In this document: in pieces, positions 20,791 through 32,004 of the stretch
Numbering within the stretch: position 1 is the first letter of the stretch
How the letters are laid out: each line of letters starts with the position of its first letter
Assembly (NCBI GenBank): GCA_011503125.2
Contig: WWBZ02000033.1
Coordinates: 2,294,001 to 2,358,000, forward strand
Direction: 5' to 3'
DNA length: 64,000 nt
Source of the DNA: Botryosphaeria dothidea
Taxonomy: Eukaryota; Ascomycota; Dothideomycetes; Botryosphaeriales; Botryosphaeriaceae
Notes under the pieces: model-generated
The model's database searches: none
Told to the model about the DNA's origin: nothing
Seen by the model: only the letters and a program-made list of their open reading frames with translations
Program-made: the position numbers and the translations under genes

Positions 20791-23319
20791 GGCGGAGGAA
20801 AGGGGAGACAGAAGAGGGGGAGAGAGAAAGAGAAGAGGAGGGAGAGGAGCAGATGGAGGAAAGGGGGGAAGAGGGCAGGGAGAATAAAGAGGAAGAGGTT
20901 GGGTCTATAGGGGTCAAGTGTGTTAGTCTCTTTTTTTCCTTTCTGTTGGACTGGTTTTGATCGGATGGCGGGCTGTGGACAGAAGGACACAGACCGGACG
21001 GGGCGGAAGCGCCAGGTCAATGTTGGAGAATGGTGAAGGGAAAAAATTCCGAAGTGATGAGGATGGCCACAGTAAGAAAGAGTCTAAGGGACAGCCTAGT
21101 TTTTAAGATGTTCGTACTTAGCCACTAGCCACGGCGCCGCCCAATGAGGTAGTTTCCGCCCCCACGGGCTTAAATCAAGCACCTCCGTCTTGATGTACGT
21201 GCGCCGGTTTCTCTACCACACGAAAGGATCACTGTTGAACTTAATGGAATATTGTGCAGAGGAAATTATGATGTAGAGCTGAGCTGTGGGACTTCTTTGA
21301 AAGAGAACAGCTGGAGATAAAAACTTCGAATGAATATCTTCAGGGCCGACAACAGACTGAGAAAATGGACTTGGACCATGAAAATTTCTTCCATATCTAG
21401 CTTCTTGTATTCGAGCTTCTGTAACAGTTCGTTCTCTCTGCAGAGTGAAGTCAAATTTTTACAACCTGTTAGGCCACTTGAAGAGGCTGGATTCCAAAAT
21501 CAGGATCAAGCTGCATTAGTGGCTGTCTTTTCTTTTTTGTAGTTATTCAGTGAAAACTATTGTTGCCCCAATATAAATCCAGTCATGTAAATACTCTATA
21601 ACATGAGACTCATTTGTATTGTGTAGTCTTTCAACATAGAAGTTGTATGCGGAGAGAAGTGAGATCTCCTGTTTTTTTTTCCATCAAAGTAACCTGAAAG
21701 AGGAAAGCCATTCTGAATTATCAAACGGACTCATCGAGAGACCAGCATGTAAGGTTTCATTACCCCCAGGCATCTTGGGAGACCAACCAAGAATTCATAT
21801 CTACACTTCATCAGAGATGCACTGCCATTGGGAGCCGTGTTCGTGTAGCTATCAGAAGATTGTTCTGCTATATTGGAATATTTTGCTAGTGCACTTAAAC
21901 TTTGGCCTTCGAACACTGAAGCACCACATCATTTATCTTTGAGCCGGCAAAAATGGTATTCCAAAGCAGGTTGACTTTTCACAGATCTTGCAATGTGTTG
22001 GTGCTGAAGACCTTTCATTAGGCAGTCCATGCTTAATTGGCGAAAAGGCCATTGGAAGTAAAATCGGCGGGCTATCGACCCCCCCTATGACTACATAAAG
22101 TGACAGCGTGACACGGATATCAGCATCAGATAATCTAGACATCTCCTTGAGTTCAGAGGAAGGAAGGCAGTATACAAGACTCACGTAACATAACGGGCTG
22201 CGCCATCTTTACTTGTATGTACATATATCTCTTTTGTTTGGAATCGAGGTAGGCTGCGCCAAGATCCTGCCCAACGCGTCACTGTACTGATGAACACCAG
22301 CTCGCTGAGTTGTCACTGCCCTTGACATGCCTGGCACTGGTGTGCTACAGAAATTTCCTTTCGCAGTAATGGTGCACAGACTGCTGGGATCCCTATTCAT
22401 GGATGAAGTTTAAGGCTTGTCAAGAGCGCGAGAAGAGATTGAAGTCGTTAAGAAAGGGACTGAAAAACCATCGCACTGCGTAAGGTGCTGAAGGTTTGGT
22501 TGGCCTACAAGGGACGGTATGACGGGGCAGGAGGTGGGATCCAAGCAAAAGCCATGAGACAAGGATACACACAATTCCGAGCTATCGAGGGGGCCTAGGA
22601 CTGTAGGTACGTCGGTCACAATTGTTGTTGACAGGGTAGCTTGGTAGATCGCGATTTCAAAATGCTTGCCTGAGAAGTTGATTTTAGTGGGCGTCCAAAA
22701 GCCAGGCCTATGGTCGCATGCTTCCAGGAAGCAGCTTGATCTTGCAGACTGAAAGTCAGCGGATTAGAACGGAGGAGTAAAGCTGACCCGAGGTTTAGGG
22801 TCAAGGCAGCCGGAATTTTCACTGGTCCTCTCAACGTATCCTTCCCCTGCTGCCTACCGAGGTGCGGAGTATTCTCACGGGCCCTTCTTCTCTTCTGGGA
22901 CCGGCGTTTGCTGTGCACCCCCCACAGCACCCTACACCAAACAGGCCGCTTCGCCTCGCACTGCAGGGACCCACGGCAGGCATCGATGAGACGCGCACGG
23001 CCTGTCGCGTACATGGACGCAAGTCGCCTCTCAGCGAGACTACACGACGGCCAGGCAGCTGCAAAAGCGGCCAATAGGGGAAGGCAGGAACTGAGGCTGA
23101 GCAGAACCTTGGAAATCACAAGGCGCGCGCCATGGGCTTGTCTGTGGACTGTAGGGCGCAGGAGCGGGCGTACGCAGGCCGTAAGCCAGCCGTCGTATGT
23201 CAGCAGGCTGCAAGACAGGCCACGACAAACCAATGGCGGCGAGTCCGACACGGCGGTTGGCCATGTCTGTACCCGATCTGATCTCGCTCCTTGAAACCTG
23301 AGGACGGCAGACGCAGGAG

Positions 23320-23326
23320 TGACTCA
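23320..23326. promoter_or_regulatory. TGACTCA site (Gcn4/CPC1 response element), distal
   Basis: A perfect TGACTCA, the consensus bound by Gcn4/CPC1-type bZIP dimers, about 880 bp upstream of the first uORF of the CPC1-type gene. Its function here is inferred. Confidence 0.4.
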
Positions 23327-24076
23327 TTTTCTGCCTTATGCAGCCTGGAAGGTGCGGCTGTAAGATTTCTTGGGATCCTGGGGGGCGGGAAGTGTGCGGA
23401 GGGGACGCTGCAGTGCTCGTGTTACCTCAGGCCAGCGCTCCTACTGGTTCCTCAGGCCGTCACCGCAGCGCCCGGATAGGCCTAGCGGGGATAAGCGGCG
23501 GTGTTTGCGGGCGGAGATAGCTCAGGCAGAAACATTAGCGGGTTCCTGTCGCGCAAAACCTGCCGTATCGCGCAGCACGGTGGAGGCTGTGTCTGCTGTG
23601 AATTCCTCAGACGGCGTGGATCAAGCGCACCCGCGGCCTGCAGCGGAGGCTGGGGAGTTCACCGGCGGAGCGAGCAGGGCGGAGCGCACGGAAAGCAGCC
23701 TGGTATTCATGGCCTGCTGCCCGCCCAGCGCGCCCTTCGAGGGATCAGGGCCGATACACGGCGCCCTCATTGGCCGCGCGTCAGGTTGGATGCGCCATTA
23801 ATCAGCGGCCAGCCTCCTTACGGTTTGGGGCACCGCTGTGCCGTGCCGTTTGCTCCGAGAGCGCGCGCAACACTCAACGACCTGCGGACTGCGTTCGAGG
23901 ACCATTTCACCAATCCGCGTCGCGGAAAAGCCAGAGAGACGGCGAAAGAGGAAGGATCAGGGCGTAAAAAGGCGACGTTAGACATAGGGGCCCGTTGTGG
24001 GACGCAGGCTGTTGTTCGTGTGTGCTGCGCGTTTAGGCTTACGCTTAGCGCCATTCGAATCCCTGCTCAGCACCGG

Positions 24077-24083
24077 TGACTCA
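24077..24083. promoter_or_regulatory. TGACTCA site (Gcn4/CPC1 response element), proximal
   Basis: A perfect TGACTCA 121 bp upstream of the first uORF ATG. Neurospora cpc-1 and Aspergillus cpcA are known to be autoregulated through such sites, so this is a good candidate for feedback activation. Confidence 0.6.
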
Positions 24084-24203
24084 TAGCTGGCTAGCTAGCG
24101 AGCGCACAAGTCTTAAGATCTCCGCCGGCCGCCAGGCAGCCTTTCTTTTCGCCTCCATCTCCTCACCTTCCACCACAGAGAACCCACGCAGAAGACCGTC
24201 AAA

Positions 24204-24218
24204 ATGTCTGATGCGTAG
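24204..24218 (+). promoter_or_regulatory. uORF1 of the CPC1-type gene (4 codons)
   Basis: ATG TCT GAT GCG TAG (M-S-D-A-stop) in a good context (TCAAAATG). It is the first ATG after the GC-rich region and lies 504 nt before the main start. A very short first uORF that allows reinitiation is the rule in Gcn4/cpcA leaders. Confidence 0.7.
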
Positions 24219-24385
24219 CTCCCCCCCGCCGTCACCACGTCGACCCCAACTATAACTATTTCCAACTCCACTCAACAACAGTTTCCGCAAGGAACTGTCT
24301 CAAGCCCAGCCTCGCGCTCCAGCTTCAGACGCCCTCTCAACACGTTCGACTTAACGTCGTCCACCACGGCTTCCAATCAGACATC

Positions 24386-24550
24386 ATGGCTCCCCTCACC
24401 AGCTCCCCGCGCCTTACGGCATCCTACACCGCAGCAACCACGACTGAGCTTCCCTCCGCCGACGGAAGACTTTCAACTCTTCGATCAACCGACGCAGGCC
24501 TCTCAGCCTCCTCGTCGACCGAGCGCTCCTCCATCTCGTCCTACGTTTAA
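24386..24550 (+). promoter_or_regulatory. uORF2 of the CPC1-type gene (54 codons)
   Basis: Begins MAPLTSS and ends SSISSYV-stop; Ser/Thr-rich. It begins 168 nt after uORF1 ends and closes 157 nt before the main ATG, with no other ATG in between. This matches the long inhibitory second uORF of cpc-1/cpcA, which is bypassed when eIF2 is phosphorylated during amino-acid starvation. Confidence 0.7.
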
Positions 24551-24707
24551 CGGCTCGCCGTTCTACGCGAATAGCGCCCCCGCTTCAACTGTCGGATTTC
24601 GTCGAAACACCACTTCGCAACACCCTCGTCCACCCGTTCCACTCTTCTCCAGTAGCACAGGAAACGTAAACACACACAAGCACCAGAGGAACTTCTCAAC
24701 TGGCACC

Positions 24708-25514
24708 ATGATGCAAGGTAATTCCGGGTCGCACCTCCCGTTTCGACTCCGCGATTTTAACATGCTGCCAGACAAGGAAGTCAACATCGCCACCTTTGAG
24801 GGCGCCACGCCCTTTGACGCCCTCAACATGACCGACTTCGATTGGGATTCTTACAACGCTGCGTCGAGCTTCACCTCGATCAACGACTCCATGGCCGGTT
24901 CCGTTGGAACCGCCGCCACGGTGTCGCCCAAGGATATCTTCAACGACCCGCTCGCGTCGGCGCCAGCCTCTACTGCTTTCACCAACTTGACGTCGCCGTC
25001 CATCAATGAGTCTCCCTACATTGGTGACAGCTACGACACGTCGCCCATCTTCCAGGATGGCGACCTCTCAACCCAAAACTGGTTCTCCCTCTTCCCCGAG
25101 GAGGACAAGCCTACTGCTACTGCCGATCCCCTCCAGCGCACCGTCAGCAACCAGTCTTTCACCCAGTCCAGCTCGAGCAACAGCTCGCCCAAGCCTGTGG
25201 TGTTGGATGCCGCCAGCAGGCGCAAGTCCAACACCAACTCTCCTGCCGTTCTCACCCAGAACGCAGGTGTAAGCAAGCCTCGTCGTCGCAAGGGTCCTCT
25301 GCCGCCGATTACGGTGACAGACCCCTCCGACAAGATTGCACTCAAGCGTGCTCGCAACACTCTTGCTGCGCGTGAGTCCAGGCAGAGGAAGTACGAGCAT
25401 GTGCAGGAGCTTGAGAAGCGCATTGCCGATTTGGAGGAGGAACAGAAGAAGGCCTCGAGTGAGGCCGAGAAGTGGAAGAACATCGCCCTCAGCCTCGGTT
25501 ACCTCCAGTCGTGA
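24708..25514 (+). CDS. cpc1: Gcn4/CPC1-type bZIP transcription activator
   Basis: Intronless, 268 aa, from ATG 24708 (a second ATG follows at once). The C-terminus is a bZIP: basic region ALKRARNTLAARESRQRK and a zipper beginning HVQELEKRIADLEEEQ. The basic region closely follows Gcn4 (R-A-R-N-T-x-A-A-R-x-S-R-x-R-K). The N-terminal half has acidic and hydrophobic patches (TPFDALNMTDFDWDSY and LSTQNWFSLFPEEDK) that look like activation domains; the middle is Ser/Pro-rich. CPC1/CpcA induces amino-acid biosynthetic genes under starvation (cross-pathway control). The two uORFs and the TGACTCA sites upstream support this identity independently of the protein. Confidence 0.92.
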   Translation: MMQGNSGSHLPFRLRDFNMLPDKEVNIATFEGATPFDALNMTDFDWDSYNAASSFTSINDSMAGSVGTAATVSPKDIFNDPLASAPASTAFTNLTSPSINESPYIGDSYDTSPIFQDGDLSTQNWFSLFPEEDKPTATADPLQRTVSNQSFTQSSSSNSSPKPVVLDAASRRKSNTNSPAVLTQNAGVSKPRRRKGPLPPITVTDPSDKIALKRARNTLAARESRQRKYEHVQELEKRIADLEEEQKKASSEAEKWKNIALSLGYLQS

Positions 25515-26860
25515 TTGCCCTGCCTCGTGTAAAGGTGTACGGGCAGGGGAGCTGGTGAGCTCCCGCAGATTTGGAACGAGGCTTTGCTCCTCCGTTCAGG
25601 AAAAGTTCTGTTATTGGGTTACGGTCCTTTCTGTCTTGTCGGAGGTTATTGGTTTCAGGCACTGACCGGTTCTGATGTCCCCCCCGACCTGGGGCAGGTA
25701 GACTCGTGGTCTTTGCTAACTTTTTTTTTTGGAAAAAATTTGAGTAATGATGGTTATTTCTAGCTTACTGACGTCGGCTGTTTTACCGACGATCAATACG
25801 TCTAGTCGCTCGATGTATCTTTGCGACGGCATGGTCACTGCTTCTTACTTTCCGAGTTATAAAACAATACAAAAAAATGTTGCCTTTTATCTTTGAGCAG
25901 ACCATGCACTGTGAACTGTCTCCATTTGGATCTGAACAAGACTGAGTTAATGCCACGCTTGACGATTCTTCTTGCCATGCGTGATCGCTGAATACGTTGA
26001 GTTCCTACAGTGACGTCTGGATATTTTGCGAAAAGAAAGACGTCGGAACTTTTCCCCCGGCGGCCGTGCGCTTGCCGAGCGTTTTGTCGGCAATTTCCCC
26101 GGATCTACATACAACGGTCATCACGCACTGCCTGATCTGGAAAGTCGTGATGGTGAAGTCAGTGGTGTCGCACTACAACTAAAAGATCAACTCATGATGA
26201 CCAAGTTGAAACCTCGCTGGTGATTCCTCAAAGCTATTCAATTTTTATTTGGTACCATGGTCCTCTGGTACTGATCAAACCGTGCAAAGTGAGAACGGTA
26301 AGTAGTGGCCATCTCCTTTGAAGAGCGGTTTCCCGCAGCGACCGGCAACGACTTTTTCGCTGTCTCGAGGACATCAACAGCGCTCAATACTTCGAAGAAA
26401 GGCACCCGGCCCATCCTCGTGACTAGCACAGCAACAGGAGCGGTGCCGAGGTAAGATATCTCTATTTTTACGACGCATTTTCGTGCCGGCAGCGGGGTAC
26501 CGGTGTGACGGAAACCCGGGACGCGCCGTCAAAACGCGGTCACGTTGACAGCGATACTAAGAACTACACACCTGACAGCATCCTAACCCATCATTAGCTC
26601 TGATCGACAGGCACTTCCTTTGCCAAAAGCCATCCGCATTCTCTCCTTAATTACGGCTGCCAATGCGGTGCCAATACCCGCCAGCGGCCATGGCAGTTGA
26701 ATCGAGATAGTCGCCGGGAGCTTTTTCGAAGAATGACGTAGGTCGGCGTCGCGGGCGGGCGGGCGACCTTGGAAGCGTCAGGCCCTCCTGCTCGCGTGCC
26801 TGATAACGCGTACTTTTACAGTCTCTTTCATTCTCTCACATCCTCAATTCATCACTGAAT
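25515..26860. other. 3' flank of the CPC1 gene and promoter of the transporter gene
   Basis: A 1.35-kb stretch without a supportable gene; ORFs are at most 109 codons and overlap the end of the bZIP gene. Several A/T runs near 25720-25880 fit 3' processing. A C/G-rich block at 26740-26770 precedes the transporter gene. Confidence 0.45.
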
Positions 26861-28293
26861 ATGTCCTCAAGCATAGTGACGTCCTTTCTGGGGGCCTTGC
26901 AAGCCTCCATTTCTGTCCTCCTTACCATCTTCTACGGTGCGATTGCCGGGCAGTTCAACCTTATCTCTGAAGATGCAGCAAAGGACATCTCGAAAACATG
27001 CGTGCGCATGTTTCTTCCAGCATTGCTGATCCACAACGTTGGATCTCAGCTTGATCTGGACAGCGCTGCGAAGTACATCCCAATCCTCAGTAAGCCGCAG
27101 GCCTCCAATTCAGACCCCTGGTTTCGCCTTCTTCGCTGACAGGAGCAGTATACGCCATTGCATACAACCTCATCTCAATGGGTATTGGATATGTGTGCAC
27201 GCGCCTGTTCAAGTTCCCTTCTTGGGTGACGCCAGCAATCGCCTTCAACAACACGACCTCGTTGCCACTCCTCCTCGTCCAGTCCCTCAGCACGACGGGC
27301 GTGCTCTCCAGCCTCGATCCCTCCGAGGACGCAGTCGACCGCGCTAAATCATACTTCCTCGTCAATTCAATCGTCAGCAACACTCTGACTTTCGCGCTCG
27401 GCCCACGCCTGCTGAACGGGCAGGAGGAAGACGCTCCTGGGAATGGCGAAGACCAAGATAAGGACAAAGGCGGCCAATCAAGCGATACGAGCGACGACGA
27501 GACCGATGAGACCGTCATCGAAGGCACCGAGGACGTCGAGGGCGGCCGCATCAGGGCAACGCAGCGCAACACGTCCGACGACGAGGACCAGGACGGTGAG
27601 CAGGTCACGGAAGAGACATTGCTCCTCCCCGATCCCATCGCACGCAAGAGCAAGGACGCCGGCAAGAAAGCATACGAACACGGCGCCCACCACTTCTCCA
27701 AGCTCCCGCCGTGGGCGCAGTCTTTCCTCGTCTTCGCCTACCAGTTCGCCAACGCGCCCGTCATCGGCGCGCTGCTCGGCTGCGTCGTCGGCCTGACGCC
27801 CGCGCTGCACCGCGTCTTCTTCGCGTCGCCTGAGGACGGCGGCTACCTCAGGGCATGGCTGACGTCGTCGCTCAAGAACATCGGCGACCTGTTCGCCGCG
27901 CTGCAGGTGCTGGTCGTGGGCGTCAAGCTGTGCGCCAGCGCGCGCAAGCAGAAGGCCGGCGAGGAGAGCGGCGCCGTGCCGTGGCTGCCCTTCGCCATCA
28001 TCACCTTCGTGCGCTTCGTCATGTGGCCGCTGCTCTCCGTGCCTCTGATCTGGGCCCTCGCCACCAAGACGAACGTCCTCGACGCCGACCCGATCCTGTG
28101 GTTCGCGATGATGCTGATGCCGGCGGGTCCGCCGGCGTTGAAGCTGACGGCGTTGGCGGATGTGAATGGGAGCGATGAGAAGGAGAAGATGTCGATCGCG
28201 AAGTTCTTGACGCTTTCTTACCTCATCTCGCCGCTGATTTGCTTCTCGGTTGTTGGGAGTTTGAAGGCTTCGGAGGCGGCGGTCGGGAGGTAG
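26861..28293 (+). CDS. Auxin efflux carrier (AEC/PIN-like) family membrane transporter
   Basis: Exons 26861-27089 and 27143-28293 (53-bp intron) encode 459 aa. The layout is that of fungal Mem_trans/AEC proteins: about five N-terminal TM helices (VLLTIFYGAIAGQFNLIS, then MFLPALLIHNVG and NTTSLPLLLVQSL), a long acidic cytosolic loop (about residues 180-275), and about five C-terminal helices (PVIGALLGCVVGLTP, then WPLLSVPLIWALA and MLMPAGPPALKL). The sequences FLPALLIHNVGSQL and N-N-T-S-L-P resemble conserved AEC motifs. In fungi such proteins sit in the ER, vacuole or plasma membrane and their substrates are mostly unknown, so auxin transport should not be assumed. Confidence 0.88.
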
Positions 28294-30546
28294 TACGCGG
28301 GTGTCTTTGAAAGCAAAAGTATTGATCTAGGGTGGTTACTGTGAAACTTTCAGCATCGATATTACTTGATAAAGGTAGAGAACAGTCGAAAATAATGGCT
28401 TTGGGATTTTGATGAGTTCTTGTCCGCGATTGATGGAAATGTCGGCCGATATCAAGCTCAAAGGGTTAACTTTGAGCGGCTCCCACAGAATGACTTCTGT
28501 ATCAGAGCCCCTCCTTTCCCATGCGTGGTGAAAAGAGCGGCATGAAGAGACTCCTTCCTACGATCTTGCCAAGTGCTGCTGCACAATGCTTGCTTTTCCG
28601 GGTCAGGGAAGCTTTACGAGGAGGCCGGTTTCAATGGTATTGCAACATGCTCGTATTGTGAAGAGCCAAAGCATCCGCCCGGACGTAGATTGAGTCCGTG
28701 ATTTTGAGCACGATCATCCGGGAAAAGACTCCGGCTACCCATGCATATCCGCGCTTATTGTTGGGATATTGTTGGGCTCGGCCTCGTATCTACATGCTTC
28801 ACACCCTGAAACTCTGATATTGGGGAGAAGACGCCCATTCATTAACTTATCGAAGTACCTCTTTGCCGCCTTTGCCGTTGATTGACCTCTTTCGGAAGTT
28901 GATCACTCGACCCCGTTCCCCTCCGTCTCAGCCAATCGGCGTTGGATCTTGGGAGGGTGATAGCTAAGGCATTAAGGCACGGCGTTTCACCACCAACGAA
29001 ATTTAAGGCAGCAACTGCTGATCTTGTGTAAAGCCGTGCCCCAGCCGTGCCCGGTTCCGGCATTCGGACTGCAGTTGGCTTTGCTGGCTTCTCGATCGTC
29101 CCTTCACTTATGGCGTCTTCGAGAATCACACCCAATAGGACCATGTCGGAGCCGCCTTACATTATCTGAATGATTGACTTCTTGATCTTTGCTTCTTCTG
29201 CCTGACAGTAATGGAAAATCCAGGGCCAGGGCAAGGATACCGGAGCCTCTCGGCAGAATCAATCCTTTTTCCCATACCTTAGGCTTATCAAACTTTTGCT
29301 AGGATGAAGAATTCCTAATCTGAGGCATTGGCGTCCCCGGGAACCGATGGGTAGCTGATAGACATCGGAAAGCGAATTGCTCAACCCTGATTGGCGTCGA
29401 TGAGCTCGGCATTTCATGCGAGTCGGGAAGAATAAGACCAAGAGACAAGGGAGGGGGGAAAATTGGAAGACCAACTGGGCCGCCTCAGTATAAAAAGCAC
29501 GCATCTTGCCTCTGGGTATGTTGAAGCAGTTGGCTGTCTCTTGTTGTTCGGGAATCTCCCCGCCGCGTGCATCGCCCCGATTCTTCTTCACATGAACGCA
29601 GCCGTCGGCTTGACATCCGCTGAGCGACTAAGGCAGAACTGTGCGCCCCACAATTCAATCTATCTCGCTTCGACCGGTCAAGAACTTTGCCCACTGATCA
29701 TCGTCTTCGGCGGCGCGAGGAAGCGAGAGTCGACAAAAAAAGAGTACAGGAAGCGAAATTCGTCTCAGGTTGTGCAGATCTTGCGCGCCCTCATAAGGCC
29801 GTAGCGGCAAAAAAAAAGAGAAAAATTTGCCGAATGAGAAGGCGTCATAAAGGGAGAAAACCAGAAATGTTGTCATCCCTGCTGGCGATGATACAGTGCT
29901 GTACCCGACAACGTGCGGAGGTGCACCGCCCCTGTTACAGAAATGCAAATGATGCAACAACAGATCTACGAGATCTACCCTCCCCAGATAAGAGGGATAT
30001 TCCCTGCTCCAATCATTCATGCCGAGAGCTTTTTAAGACTTCAAGTGTCATGGAAGGAGAGAGAAGGCATGAGAAGTTGTCGTCATCGTGAAATTTTTTT
30101 GATTACGTAGCTATCGTCGCGTCGCAACACGTGGTATCTAAGAAGTGAAGTAGATGGAAAGAAGAAACAAAAAACCTATCTCGTATGATGGAGGAGAAAA
30201 GAAGATAGAGCCGTTAGATGGCTTTGGAAGATCAGCGGATGAAAAGTTCCCTGAACGTTTTCCTCCTCTCCTTCGAAGCTGATCCCGCATCGCCCAGCAC
30301 ACAACCACTACCTGCTTTCGCAATCCGGGGTATATGTAATGTGTGAAAGTTCTCTCCCATTTTTCCAAACAACTTGCCCTGCTTTCGGAGACTTCCACTG
30401 CGCCTGTTCTCCGTTCCTCTCGCTACAACTAACGTACACCCCTCGTTCTTCATGAAATTAGGATAAGAGTGATAAAGAAGTTAAGCCCCGAAAGATCCCA
30501 AAGCTAAGGGATTAACATCGTGTTCGCGAGTTTCGCATAACGCCGA
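28294..30546. other. 2.25-kb intergenic region, nothing recognised
   Basis: ORFs up to 134 codons occur on both strands (for example 28842-29144 minus and 29687-30091 plus), but none has a recognisable motif, splice partner or coding-like composition. Two A-rich runs lie near 29735-29825. This could hold a non-coding transcript, but I cannot show it. Confidence 0.4.
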
Positions 30547-32004
30547 TTACGACATCTCGAGGACGGAAGGTCTGGATAGCAATTAGCAAAAAAGCGGCTT
30601 AGTTGGTTGTAAATCAAGACTTACCCAGCAAGAATGGCGTCATCGGTGATGGCCTTGCTGCTCGTGACCATCATGTACGTCTCGCCAGTCAGACCCTGAG
30701 GGACCTCGCAGTTCGCGTTCGCGAGCTCAGAGAACTGGACGCCACCACTAAAGAGACACAAATTAACACCAATTCAAATTCTAGGTGTCGGGCGAGCGTG
30801 AACTTACTTGCTCATGAAGGCGCAGAACTGAGCACCGGCAGGCTGGGCTTCGTCCGCAAGAACGAGACTCTGACCGGCCATGGCGCTCGTTGCGCTGCCG
30901 AGAGAGATTGCGGGGAAGGCCTGGACATTGAGGTTGGAGCCATCAGGGCAGCTGGTGATGAAGGACGAGGCCAGCGTGAAGACGGCTCGGGGACCCAGGG
31001 CCGTATCGAAGGCGGACGGGACGGGCTCGGAGCCAGCGGCCTGGCGGATGAAAGTCTGGTGACGGCCCTCGACCGTGACAATGGAGGCAGCGGCGCTGAG
31101 AGTCGAGGCATTGGTGATGAGAGGAGCGGCACCAAGATAGCTGATTCATTCGTTAGTTGATTCTCTGGCTAACTGCTGGCTTTGGGATTGGACATACGCA
31201 GAGACACCGACGGCCTCGAGAATACGGGCAGTCTTAATCATGCCGGCGGCATCGGTAAAGCCGAAGTTGTACTCGCAAGGAGCAACTGGCTGAGTGCCAG
31301 CGCTAGCGATGGTGGAGAGGAGAGTGGAGACGTGAGTAGCCTCGGTGGCACCGACCTGCTGAAGAGCAGTAACGTCGGCATCGCTCAGACCAAGAGCCTT
31401 GAAGTCAGAAGCGGGGAACTTTGCAAATCCCTGCTTGTAGAACTCCGACTCGAGGTGCTCAGCAGTGAGAGCGCTGTTGATACTGTCAGTAAACTTGGTT
31501 TCAGAAGTATTTTGGAGCTTCTTACAATTGGAGGATGTCAATGTCAGAAAGGGCACCGGCGGCGGCGGCGGGAGCTGCCGCTGCCGCTGCGGCGGGAGTC
31601 TCAGCAGCGGCAGGCGTCTCAACAGCTGCGGGAGTCTCAACGGCAGCGGGAGTCTCAGCAGCAGCAGCGGCGGCGACGGCAGCAGCAGGAGTCTCAGCGG
31701 CAGCAGCAGGCGTCTCGGCGGCAGCAGCCATCTCAGCAGCGGCCATCCCTTCAGCAGCGGCGGCATCAGGAGCGGGAGCCTCAGGAGCGGCCTCGGCGGC
31801 AGCAGCAGGCTCTGTTGCGGGTGCGGGAGCCTCCGAAGCAGCGTTCACGGCAGGATCGGAAGCACTGCCAGTGAGACCACCGGCTGGCAGGTAGACATCG
31901 TTGCGAGGAAAGACGAAGCCGGACCTGGCGACGAGCGGTGCGGCGTTGGACACGACGGGGCCGAGGACGAAGATGGCCCTGATGATCTTCCTTACGCTAG
32001 GCAT
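30547..32004 (-). CDS. Secreted ferritin-like Rds1-type protein with Ala/Pro-rich repeats
   Basis: Five exons: 31526-32004, 31198-31482, 30808-31140, 30625-30747 and a 25-nt last exon 30547-30571; 414 aa. I extend past the apparent stop at 30622 because a GTAAGT donor precedes it and the next exon completes the family ending LAGPSVLEMS. The start MPSVRKIIRAIFVLGPVVSN looks like a signal peptide. Residues about 45-155 are repeats built from A, P, E and T (ETPAA units). The ferritin-like helical domain follows (ALTAEHLESEFYKQGFAKF, then GATEATHVSTL), as in stress protein Rds1 and related dessication-type proteins. Family members are often induced by stress or in sexual or host-associated stages. 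No complete di-iron ligand set was verified. Confidence 0.85.

Larger units (their letters stand above)
20791..24203. other. 3.4-kb region upstream of the bZIP gene, no gene supported
   Basis: From about 21240 to 22600 the DNA is relatively AT-rich, with only short random ORFs. From about 22800 to 24080 it is clearly GC-rich, and long ORFs appear on both strands (22616-23251 minus, 23501-24079 plus) with compositions typical of non-coding GC-rich DNA. It includes the promoter of the HET gene at its left end and that of the bZIP gene at its right, with two TGACTCA sites listed separately. No transposon or RNA gene could be supported. Confidence 0.45.

Noticed and set aside
22616..23251. 211-codon minus-strand ORF upstream of the CPC1-type gene
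   Set aside because: Lies in GC-rich DNA that is open in several frames; no motifs or splice structure.
24030..24070. ATTCGAATCC word resembling a tRNA T-arm
   Set aside because: Flanking bases do not pair as a T-stem, and no A-box lies at the right distance.
23501..24079. 192-codon plus-strand ORF just before the CPC1 leader
   Set aside because: Same GC-rich context, no recognisable content, and overlaps other open frames.
28842..29144. 100-codon minus-strand ORF in the 2.25-kb intergenic region
   Set aside because: No family resemblance and no splice partner; too short to support alone.
31182..31874. Plus-strand ORF opposite the Rds1-type gene
   Set aside because: Gln/Arg/Ser-rich antisense of the Ala/Pro repeat; the minus strand has signal peptide, introns and ferritin-like domain.
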